A stretch of 22,057 nt of DNA. It comes from JACZWL01 sp046756445 (GTDB lineage: Bacteria > Pseudomonadota > Gammaproteobacteria > Steroidobacterales > Woeseiaceae). Within the stretch, counting starts at the first letter, position 1; each line of letters opens with the position of its first letter. Shown piece by piece: positions 15,713 through 22,057 of this stretch. The DNA is taken from the NCBI GenBank assembly GCA_046756445.1, contig JBHHWI010000048.1, forward strand, positions 1-22,057, in the 5' to 3' direction. The position numbers and the translations under genes are program-made. The notes beneath the pieces are model-generated. The model was not told the origin of the DNA. It made no database searches and saw only the letters and a list, made by a program, of their open reading frames with translations.

Positions 15713-15718
15713 TACAAT
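15713..15718 (+). promoter_or_regulatory. Candidate -10 for the DUF5655 gene
   Basis: TACAAT lies 33 bases before the GTG start at 15751, in the divergent spacer with the SRPBCC gene. No good -35 is seen at 17 bases. AGGGGAG at 15735-15741 is the likely ribosome site, 9 bases before the GTG. Confidence 0.3.
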
Positions 15719-15750
15719 CAGCGGGAAACGGATCAGGGGAGTACGGCGCG

Positions 15751-16185
15751 GTGAGGGACGATCTCTGGACCTGCCCGGAATGCGGCCACCGGTTCGTCAC
15801 CAGGAACATGTGGCATTCCTGCTCCAATTACCCGCTGGAGTATCATTTCGAGGGACGCGAGCCCCGAGTCCGGTTGATTTTCGATCGCTTTCTGGAGGTG
15901 ATCGAAACCTGCGGCCGTGTCGAGGTCATTCCGCAGAAGACCCGAATCGCCATCCAGGCCCGGGTTCGGTTCGCCGGCTGCGTGGTCAGAAACAAGTGGC
16001 TGCTCGCCGACCTCTGGCTGACACGCAGAGTGAGCCACGCCAGGCTTCAAAGGGTGGACAAATTCGGCCACCGCTCATACGGCCATCGGTTTCGCCTGGA
16101 CGCTCCGACAGACATAGACGCGGACTTCAAAGCACTGGTAAAAGAAGCGTACTCCGTCGGCCTGAGGGAGCACCTGAACCGTTGA
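15751..16185 (+). CDS. DUF5655 protein with N-terminal zinc-ribbon-like motif
   Basis: The GTG start at 15751 is preferred to an upstream ATG (15631): AGGGGAG precedes it, and the conserved part begins directly with DDLWTCPECGHRF. The 144-residue product carries Cys8-x2-Cys11 and His22-x-Cys24, which could bind zinc. The DUF5655 region follows, with IFDRFLEVIETCGRVEVIPQKTRI split over residues 44-65, then FAGCVVRNKWLLADLWLTRR, HARLQRVDKFG near 96-106 and a closing LKEAY-like helix (LVKEAYSVGLREHL). The family is widespread and of unknown function; it has been likened to nucleic-acid or transport-associated domains without proof. It is cytoplasmic by lack of a signal. Confidence 0.85.
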   Translation: MRDDLWTCPECGHRFVTRNMWHSCSNYPLEYHFEGREPRVRLIFDRFLEVIETCGRVEVIPQKTRIAIQARVRFAGCVVRNKWLLADLWLTRRVSHARLQRVDKFGHRSYGHRFRLDAPTDIDADFKALVKEAYSVGLREHLNR

Positions 16186-16201
16186 ATCGGCGCCTATCCT
16201 G

Positions 16202-16234
16202 TTCCGCATATCATCGAGAATCACTATATGATTC
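16202..16234 (+). promoter_or_regulatory. Candidate promoter with overlapping inverted repeat, ahead of the DUF2141 gene
   Basis: TTCCGC (16202-16207) and TATATG (16225-16230) are 17 bases apart. Overlapping the -10 is a 6-base inverted repeat with a 5-base spacer, GAATCA-ctata-TGATTC (16218-16234), a size and place suited to a repressor operator. Based on sequence resemblance only. Confidence 0.35.
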
Positions 16235-16270
16235 GCTCACCACGAGCGACACGATGCGGGGGCAAATGAA

Positions 16271-16756
16271 ATGCGGTTATCAAGAAGACTTTCACTGGTC
16301 ACGGCATTCGCATTGCTGCTCGGAGGCTCCCTGAATCGGGTAAGCGCCGAAGGCGACATGGACAACGGCCGCGACAAGCCAACGGATGCCGAGGCAGACA
16401 CGGGATCGTTGATCGTGCATGCACAGGGCCTGTCGTCGGATGAGGGCGGGCTGCGCTTTGTTCTGTTCGATTCAAAAAAGGACTTTCTCAAGAGACCCGT
16501 TCGCTCGGCAGTGGTCGAGATAGATGACCGTCAGGGCATCTGGACCGTCGAGGACCTCGCTTACGGCGTGTATGCGGTGCTGGTGCATCACGACGTAGAC
16601 GCCAGTGGCAAAATGGAGCGACACTGGTACGGAAAACCGAAAGAGCCTACCGGCGCCTCAAACAATGCCCCGGCCAGATTCGGGCCGCCCAAGTTCAAGA
16701 ACGCCAAATTTCGTTTTGACGCACCGGAACTGACCTTGACGATCACCGTCAAGTAA
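16271..16756 (+). CDS. Secreted DUF2141 domain protein
   Basis: The product is 161 residues. Residues 1-26 form a Sec signal (RRLSLVTAFALLLGG, cleavage likely after VSA). After a charged linker, residues about 46-160 are a compact beta-rich DUF2141 domain: SLIVHAQGLSSDEGGLRFVL, a DLAYGVYAVLVHHDVDASGKM strand pair with the family's H-D-x-[DN]-x-[NS]-G-x-[ML]-like element, then the G-x-P-x-E motif as YGKPKEPTGAS, and FGPPKFKNAKF. Family members are small extracytoplasmic proteins of unknown function, often adjacent to membrane and lipid genes. GGGGGC lies 8 bases before the ATG. Its own promoter is likely (16202-16230). It lies 85 bases after the DUF5655 gene and 171 bases before the methyltransferase. 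Confidence 0.87.
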   Translation: MRLSRRLSLVTAFALLLGGSLNRVSAEGDMDNGRDKPTDAEADTGSLIVHAQGLSSDEGGLRFVLFDSKKDFLKRPVRSAVVEIDDRQGIWTVEDLAYGVYAVLVHHDVDASGKMERHWYGKPKEPTGASNNAPARFGPPKFKNAKFRFDAPELTLTITVK

Positions 16757-16927
16757 CGACCAGACCGCAAGGTCACGACTATCGATCGACGGCAACGCAA
16801 CCATGCAGCGTATGAAATCGGCTGACGATCACATAAGATCCACCGATTGCCGGGCCGAAGCGCTGCATCGGCTCCGGGAGATCGTCGAGTCCCGGGGCCG
16901 GGTCGGCCAGCGGACAGGAGCCGGGTC

Positions 16928-17467
16928 TTGTTGGTCTCCTTGCTCGCTCTGACGGTTCCGGTGACGGCGGTCGCGCTGCTTTATGCGCGATGGGAGTACC
17001 GTGTGCGCGGCAGGCTGACCCTGTTGGGATTGTCGTTACTCTGCGCCATGTTGTTCGTGCCCAATCTCATGCTCGAATATGCAACGACGTACCAGATGCC
17101 GGACACGATGCTGGACTACTTTGGCGTATTCGTGGGCGCCGTGGGGCTGGCACTGTGTCTGATCAGCATCAAGGCCTTCCGTTCGGTGTTGAAGGTCCTG
17201 TGCATTGACGCGGGCACGCTGACCGTATCCGGGCCGTACCGGTGGAGCCGCAATCCGCAGTACGTCGGCTGGTTTCTGTTCCTGCTGGGCTTTGCGCTCA
17301 ACGACTGGTCGCTGTGGTGTCTGGCGGCGTTGCTGGTAGTGGCGATCAGCCTGCATCTGCTGGTATTGGTGGAAGAGGAGCACCTGGGTCGTGTATTCGG
17401 CGAAGGCTACGCCGAGTTCTGCCGCAAAATCCCGCGCTATGCAGGCTGGGGGCCCGTCCGGTTCTAA
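16928..17467 (+). CDS. ICMT/PEMT-like integral membrane methyltransferase
   Basis: The product is 179 residues with four or five membrane helices. The C-terminal half carries the isoprenylcysteine carboxyl methyltransferase/phospholipid methyltransferase signature: GPYRWSRNPQYVGW at 102-115, then a helix pair, then VEEEHLGRVFGEGYAEF and KIPRY (148-171). Such enzymes transfer methyl from S-adenosylmethionine to membrane-embedded or small lipophilic acceptors. TTG 16928 is chosen because AGGAG ends 7 bases upstream and the first helix follows at once. The frame is open to TTG 16847, but that extension is Pro/Arg-rich without a ribosome site. The bacterial substrate is unknown. A promoter for the next gene starts just after its stop. 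Confidence 0.85.
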   Translation: MLVSLLALTVPVTAVALLYARWEYRVRGRLTLLGLSLLCAMLFVPNLMLEYATTYQMPDTMLDYFGVFVGAVGLALCLISIKAFRSVLKVLCIDAGTLTVSGPYRWSRNPQYVGWFLFLLGFALNDWSLWCLAALLVVAISLHLLVLVEEEHLGRVFGEGYAEFCRKIPRYAGWGPVRF

Positions 17468-17483
17468 CTGGCGGCCAAAGCTG

Positions 17484-17492
17484 TGCGATAAT
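17484..17492 (+). promoter_or_regulatory. Extended -10 promoter for the metallopeptidase pair
   Basis: TGCGATAAT is an extended -10 (TGn followed by GATAAT). The -35 region is poor, as is common with extended -10 promoters. Initiation near 17499 would give a leader of about 25 bases containing GGGGAA (17512-17517), the ribosome site for the GTG at 17524. Confidence 0.5.
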
Positions 17493-17523
17493 CGCCAGCC
17501 TGTTTTTTGGTGGGGAAAACACA

Positions 17524-19206
17524 GTGAGAATCTGCATGGCGTTGCGCCACCTGGCCGTATTCCTTGTCCTGCCCATCCTCTTTACCGCCTGTACGCGTGA
17601 GTCCGCCGAGAGCCCGGCAGTCGAAGCCGAACCGGCGGCGGGCCCACCCGCCGAGGTCCAGCCGCGCCCGGACGTCTATGCGCCGTTTGCGCTGACCACC
17701 GATCTTTCCTACCTGAGCGAGGCGCAGCGGCGGATGATCGGCATTCTGATCGAAGCATCGCAGATCATGGATGGCCTCTTCTGGCGCCAGGCCTACGGTG
17801 ATGATTATCAGGACTGGCTGGCGTCGATCGGGGTGGCCGACCTGAGGCGCTTCGCCGAGATCAATTACGGGCCATGGGACCGGCTGGACGACGACAAGCC
17901 GTTCATGGACGGGGTCGGCGCAAAGCCGCTGGGCGCGAACTTGTATCCCGCCGATATGACAAAGGACGAGTTCGAGGCCGCGGATCTCGAGGGCAAGGGC
18001 GGCCTTTACACGCTGCTGCGCCGGGATGAAAGCGGCGCGCTCACGGTCGTTCCCTATCACGTCGCCTATGCGGATGAGCTCGGCCGTGCGGCGGCGCTTC
18101 TGAGACGGGCCGCGGACCTCGCCGAGCACGAGGGCTTTGCGACCTATCTGCGCGCCAGGGCGGACACGCTGGTGACCGACGACTATCAAGCCAGCGACCT
18201 GATCTGGATGGACGTCAAGACCAACCCCATCGATGTCGTGATCGGCGCCATCGAGACCTACGAGGACCGCCTGTTCGGATACAAGGCGGCGTACGAGTCC
18301 TATGTGCTGGTCAAGGACCGCGACTGGAGCGAGCGCCTGGCGCGCTTCGCGGACTTCCTGCCCGAGCTGCAGCGCGGGCTGCCGGTCGCGGACGAGTACA
18401 AGCAGGAATCACCGGGCACCGATTCGGACCTCAACGCCTATGACGTCGTGTATTACGCCGGTCACAGCAACGCCGGCTCGAAGACCATCGCCATCAACCT
18501 GCCCAACGATGAAGCCGTGCAGTTGCAGAAAGGCACCCGCCGCTTGCAGCTGAAGAACGCGATCCGGGCCAAGTTCGAAAAGATCCTCGATCCGATTGCC
18601 GACGTGCTGATCGACGAGTCGCAGCGAGATCATGTCAACTTCGAGTCCTTCTTCGCCAATACCATGTTTCACGAGGTCGCCCACGGGCTCGGCATCAAAA
18701 ACACGATCAACGGCAAGGGCACGGTGAGAGAAGCCTTGCTGGATGTCGCCTCCAGCATGGAGGAAGGCAAGGCCGACGTGCTCGGGCTCTATATGATTAC
18801 CGCGCTGCACGAAGCCGGGGAGCTCGGCGAGATCGACCTGCGCGACAACTACGTGACCTTCATGGCCAGCATCTTTCGTTCGATCCGTTTCGGCGCGAGC
18901 AGCGCGCACGGCAAGGCGAACATGGTGCGATTCAATTTCTTCGCCGAGCACGGGGCGTTCATACGCGATCCGGAGTCGGGCAAATACCGGGCCGACTACG
19001 ACCGGATGCAGGACGCGATGGCCGCGCTGTCCGAATTGCTGCTGACGCTTCAGGGCAACGGCGACCACGACGGCGCATCGGAACTGACGGCGACCAAAGG
19101 AGTCATTTCCGAAGAGCTGCAAGGCGACCTCGACCGGCTGACGCATGCGAACATCCCGGTGGATATCGTGTTCGACATGGGGGTTGCGGAGCTCGGCCTC
19201 GACTGA
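17524..19206 (+). CDS. Dipeptidyl-peptidase III-like (M49-type) zinc metallopeptidase, lipoprotein
   Basis: The product is 560 residues from GTG 17524, with GGGGAA 6 bases upstream. A lipoprotein signal ends F-T-A-C with Cys23 lipidated, followed by a Pro/Ala/Glu-rich linker. The catalytic part holds HEVAHG (H383, E384, H387) and, 30 residues on, EEGKADVLGLY (E413, E414, D417), the zinc-ligand pair typical of M49. Classical DPP III uses a six-residue HExxGH; here the motif is the five-residue HExxH reported for some bacterial relatives. Members trim dipeptides from peptide N-termini, although short bacterial lipoprotein versions are little studied. It should act in the periplasm or at the outer membrane. 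A second metallopeptidase lipoprotein follows 37 bases downstream, probably cotranscribed. Confidence 0.85.
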   Translation: MRICMALRHLAVFLVLPILFTACTRESAESPAVEAEPAAGPPAEVQPRPDVYAPFALTTDLSYLSEAQRRMIGILIEASQIMDGLFWRQAYGDDYQDWLASIGVADLRRFAEINYGPWDRLDDDKPFMDGVGAKPLGANLYPADMTKDEFEAADLEGKGGLYTLLRRDESGALTVVPYHVAYADELGRAAALLRRAADLAEHEGFATYLRARADTLVTDDYQASDLIWMDVKTNPIDVVIGAIETYEDRLFGYKAAYESYVLVKDRDWSERLARFADFLPELQRGLPVADEYKQESPGTDSDLNAYDVVYYAGHSNAGSKTIAINLPNDEAVQLQKGTRRLQLKNAIRAKFEKILDPIADVLIDESQRDHVNFESFFANTMFHEVAHGLGIKNTINGKGTVREALLDVASSMEEGKADVLGLYMITALHEAGELGEIDLRDNYVTFMASIFRSIRFGASSAHGKANMVRFNFFAEHGAFIRDPESGKYRADYDRMQDAMAALSELLLTLQGNGDHDGASELTATKGVISEELQGDLDRLTHANIPVDIVFDMGVAELGLD

Positions 19207-19243
19207 CACCAAGAATTCTCAATAACAAGACAGGAATCCCGAC

Positions 19244-20983
19244 ATGACCAGAACTGCGAGACTCGCAGCGTTGATGCTGCTTTCAGTGACCGCACTGAGC
19301 GCCTGTGGCCAAAAGGACGCCGGCGCGCCGGCCGTCACCCACGAAGCGAAGGCGCCGTGGGCGAAGTTCGCCGCGACGACCGTCGCGGAGTATTACCGCC
19401 GTAATCCCGAAGAAGCCGTGGACGCGGGCCTGCACCAGTACGACGGCCAGATCAGCGACCTGAGCGAAGCCGCGGTCGCGGACTATCTCGCCTGGGTAAA
19501 AGAGACACGGGCCGCGGCAGAGTCCTACGACGACCTGGAAGATCCGGAGGCGTTCGAGCGCGACTACCTGGTCGCGGCGATGAACCGGGAGCTGTTCTGG
19601 GGGGAGAGCTCCGGGTACCTGTCCCGCAACCCGGCCGCCTATATCGGTCGGCTCGGCTTCAGCGTCTACCTGGACCGCGAATACGCACCACTCGATGTCC
19701 GCATGCGCGGCTACACGCAGTACATCGCGCACGTGCCGGCCTATCTGGACACCATGAAATCGAACCTCCAGCCGCCGCTGGCAGCGCCGTTCATCGAAAC
19801 GAGTCTTGCCAGACTCGGCGGTCTCATCGGATACCTCGAGACCACCGTTCCCGGGATCTTCGCCGATGTGAACGACGAGGCACTGCAGGCGGAATTTGCT
19901 ACCGCGAACACTGCGGCGCTCGAAGCCGTGCAAGCCACCCTGGCGTGGCTTGAAGGACTGCGCGAGACGGCACACGATGATTTCGCCCTGGGCGAGCAGC
20001 GATTCCTGGAAATGCTGCGGGCGGGCGAAGGCGTCGACATCACGCTCGCCGAGCTCAAGGCGGCGGGCGAGCGCGATCTCGAGCGCAACCTCGCGTTACT
20101 GAACCAGGCGTGCGAGGCATTTGCGCCGGGCAAGCCCATCGCCGAGTGCGTCAAAGGGGTCCAGGACAAAAAGCCCGAGGGCGGGCCCGTTGCCGGTGCC
20201 CGCGCCCAGCTTCCGGGCCTGCGCAAGTTCCTGGAAGAACAGAAGCTCGCGACGATTCCGGGAACGGAAGAAGCGCTGGTCGACGAGGCGCCGCCGCACC
20301 GCCGCACCAACGCCGCCTACATTAGAATACCGGGCCCGTATGAGACCGGCCTGCCGTCGGTGTACTACATCGCGCCGCCGGACCCCGAGTGGTCGGACGA
20401 GGATCAACTGGCCTATATCCCCGGCGAGTCGGACCTGCTGTTCACATCCGTGCACGAGGTGTGGCCGGGTCACTTCCTGCAATACCTGCACTCGAACCGT
20501 GCCAGGAACAATATCGGCCAGCACTTCGGCACCTACACGTTCAGCGAGGGCTGGGCGCATTACACCGAGGAGATGATGGCGGATGCCGGGCTCGACGAGG
20601 GCCGGCCGGACATACGCATCGGGCAGTTGCTGAACGCTTTGCTCCGTAACGTCAGGTATCTGTCGGCCGTGGGTCTGCACGCCGAGGGCATGACCATCGA
20701 GGAGAGCCACCAGTTGTTCGAGCAAAAGGCGTTCTCGGGATACGGCACCGCATACCAGCAATCGCTACGCGGCACCTACGACCCCGGATACCTCAATTAC
20801 ACACTCGGCAAGCTCATGATCCGCAAGCTCAGAGAAGACTGGACCGAAGACCGCGGCGGACGCGAGGCCTGGGGAGACTTCCACGACCAATTCTTGAGCT
20901 ACGGCTATCCCCCCATCCCGCTGGTCAGGGAGCAGATGCTGGGCGCGGACTACGAGGGAGACAAGGCACTGTTGCCGAATTAG
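19244..20983 (+). CDS. DUF885 family metallopeptidase-like lipoprotein
   Basis: The product is 579 residues with a lipoprotein signal ending L-S-A-C (Cys21). The DUF885 domain fills the rest. It contains HEVWPGHFLQ (H404, E405, H410), SEGWAHYTEEM (E435, H439) and a C-terminal QSLRGTYDPGYLNYTLGKLMIRKLR stretch in which the DPGYLNYTLGK element is typical. HExxxGH plus a downstream Glu marks a zincin-type active site; members are thought to be peptidases of M32/M3-like fold, but few have been tested. AGGA precedes ATG 19244 by about 8 bases. It follows the M49-like peptidase by 37 bases, so the two are probably one transcript that degrades peptides outside the inner membrane. The stop lies one base from that of the convergent gene, with no terminator hairpin between. 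Confidence 0.9.
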   Translation: MTRTARLAALMLLSVTALSACGQKDAGAPAVTHEAKAPWAKFAATTVAEYYRRNPEEAVDAGLHQYDGQISDLSEAAVADYLAWVKETRAAAESYDDLEDPEAFERDYLVAAMNRELFWGESSGYLSRNPAAYIGRLGFSVYLDREYAPLDVRMRGYTQYIAHVPAYLDTMKSNLQPPLAAPFIETSLARLGGLIGYLETTVPGIFADVNDEALQAEFATANTAALEAVQATLAWLEGLRETAHDDFALGEQRFLEMLRAGEGVDITLAELKAAGERDLERNLALLNQACEAFAPGKPIAECVKGVQDKKPEGGPVAGARAQLPGLRKFLEEQKLATIPGTEEALVDEAPPHRRTNAAYIRIPGPYETGLPSVYYIAPPDPEWSDEDQLAYIPGESDLLFTSVHEVWPGHFLQYLHSNRARNNIGQHFGTYTFSEGWAHYTEEMMADAGLDEGRPDIRIGQLLNALLRNVRYLSAVGLHAEGMTIEESHQLFEQKAFSGYGTAYQQSLRGTYDPGYLNYTLGKLMIRKLREDWTEDRGGREAWGDFHDQFLSYGYPPIPLVREQMLGADYEGDKALLPN

Positions 20984-20984
20984 T

Positions 20985-22057
20985 TCACTGCAGGTCTTTC
21001 TTGTCGAGGCGGCCGAGCCGACTGCCGAACAGCGTGGTGAGAAAGAGGGACCGGTCCGTTTCGTGCACGCCGGTCAGGGCGGGGAAACGCATGGTGGTGT
21101 CTTGCAGGTTCATCAGGACGCGGCCGTCGCCGTCGATTGCGATGACGTGAGATGCGGGTTCGGCCTTCGGTCGAACGAATGCCGGTAAGCGCTGCACGAT
21201 CTTTCTGGTAAAAGGCGCGTCGGATAAGTCGTCCAGCAGTTTGCTTCTGGGCGCGACCAGGCCGATCCAGAAGCGGCCGTTCAGACCGTTGTTGATGTTA
21301 TCGGGGAAGCCGGGCAGGTTGTCGATGATCACCTCGGTGGTCGCGGCTTTTGCTCCATCGAGCCAGTAGCGCAATACGCGGTAGTGCCCGGTCTCGTTGA
21401 CCAGCAGAAAGCGCTGGTCAGCGCTGATCGCGACGCCGTTGGCGAAATTCAGGCCCTGCATGATCAACCGGGTCTGCCCGGTCGCCGGCGAATACTCGAA
21501 GACGCGGCCGTGGCCGCCGTGCTCGAGGATATCCAGCAGGCTGGCATCATAGGAATCGTTCGTCGTTGCGGCGTTGAACTTGCTGCTGGCGTCGGAGAAA
21601 AAGACCCTGCCGTCTGTTGCCACGGCGAGATCGTCCGCGTAGGCGATTGTCTCGCCTTCGAACTCACTCGCGAGTGATTCGACGCTTCCTTCCGGACTGA
21701 CGCGTTGCAGGCCCAAAGGAGCGTTGGCGACATAGAGATTACCCTGGCCGTCGAACTCCAGGCCCAGCGGCCTGCCGCCGACATCGGCGAATACGCTCAA
21801 GTGCGATCCGTCCGCGCGAAAGCGGATGATGTGACCGGTCAGCGCCGAGGCATACAGGTAACCGTCCGGGCCGCCGGCGATGTCCTCCGGTCCCTCGTAC
21901 GTGCCGATGCCGATGGGTGTCGCGAGGCCGAGCACATCGTTCGGCTCGAACGGATCGACCAGGCCCGAATCCCGTGGGGCCTCCCAGGCGACCGGTGATA
22001 CCGGCACGGGCCAGAGCAGCAGGTACAGCAGTACCAGTGCGACCAGCACCAACAACA
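20985..22057 (-). CDS. SMP-30/strictosidine synthase-like beta-propeller (APMAP-type), 5' end cut by window edge
   Basis: At least 356 residues are visible; the frame runs off the right edge, so the true start may lie outside. The N-terminus is a hydrophobic helix (VLVALVLLYLLLWPVPVSP), a signal anchor. A six-bladed-propeller-like region follows, with GPEDIAGGPDGYLYASALTGHIIRF split over blades near residues 54-78, RPLGLEFDGQGNLYVAN, YADDLAVATDGRVFFSDASS, NFANGVAISADQRFLLVNET and DNLPGFPDNINNGLNGRFWIG. These match the strictosidine-synthase/APMAP branch of the SMP-30-gluconolactonase clan. Animal APMAP has arylesterase activity; bacterial members have largely unknown substrates, and metal-dependent lactone or ester hydrolysis is an inference. 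It is probably periplasmic and tethered by the N-terminal helix. Convergent with the DUF885 gene. Confidence 0.87.
   Translation of the reverse strand, partial: LLVLVALVLLYLLLWPVPVSPVAWEAPRDSGLVDPFEPNDVLGLATPIGIGTYEGPEDIAGGPDGYLYASALTGHIIRFRADGSHLSVFADVGGRPLGLEFDGQGNLYVANAPLGLQRVSPEGSVESLASEFEGETIAYADDLAVATDGRVFFSDASSKFNAATTNDSYDASLLDILEHGGHGRVFEYSPATGQTRLIMQGLNFANGVAISADQRFLLVNETGHYRVLRYWLDGAKAATTEVIIDNLPGFPDNINNGLNGRFWIGLVAPRSKLLDDLSDAPFTRKIVQRLPAFVRPKAEPASHVIAIDGDGRVLMNLQDTTMRFPALTGVHETDRSLFLTTLFGSRLGRLDKKDLQ

Noticed and set aside
16803..16955. Possible 50-codon ORF beginning MQRMKSADDHIRS and ending inside the methyltransferase gene
   Set aside because: No ribosome site and no recognisable similarity. 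It could be a leader peptide, but nothing supports that beyond an open frame.

Overview
The window looks like chromosome of a GC-rich, Gram-negative proteobacterium, most likely an uncultured gammaproteobacterium. That placement is inferred from the lipoprotein and Tat signals, a periplasmic MsrPQ pair, and a peptide/amide-scavenging gene content of the kind seen in marine benthic gammaproteobacteria. There is no rRNA or other taxonomic anchor. I found no tRNA, CRISPR array, prophage or intact insertion sequence. Many starts are GTG or TTG.

Left part (1-8346, all minus strand). Transcription runs right to left through msrP and msrQ (periplasmic methionine-sulfoxide repair), then a tight three-gene set whose ends overlap: a YtcJ-like amidohydrolase lipoprotein, a CehA/McbA-type PHP metallohydrolase with a signal peptide, and a sodium:solute symporter. 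A PD40 beta-propeller lipoprotein cut by the left edge follows. The overlapping trio reads as hydrolysis of an unknown amide or ester outside the inner membrane, followed by sodium-coupled uptake of a product.

Middle part (8347-14556). A 360-base divergent spacer holds eight A/T tracts spaced about 10.4 bases apart, which predicts bent DNA. It is followed by a DsbA/FrnE-like oxidoreductase (+) and an epoxide-hydrolase-like enzyme (-), which converge on a perfect 27-base-arm palindrome containing both stop codons. To the right lies the most striking element: a complete T-box leader (kink-turn, AGUA loop, specifier AUC for isoleucine, distal loop, stem III, canonical T-box core, competing terminator) directly ahead of a eukaryotic-type isoleucyl-tRNA synthetase that starts with TTG. 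T-boxes are chiefly a Gram-positive device and rare in proteobacteria. A small unknown gene follows, then a second copy of the palindrome.

Right part (14557-22057). This holds a membrane-anchored SRPBCC + GyrI-like fusion (-), then on plus a DUF5655 zinc-ribbon protein, a secreted DUF2141 protein, an ICMT/PEMT-like membrane methyltransferase, and a pair of lipoprotein metallopeptidases (M49-like with HEVAH, and DUF885 with HEVWPGH). A convergent SMP-30/strictosidine-synthase-like beta-propeller is cut by the right edge. The extracytoplasmic hydrolases and the symporter suggest a heterotroph living on peptides and amides.
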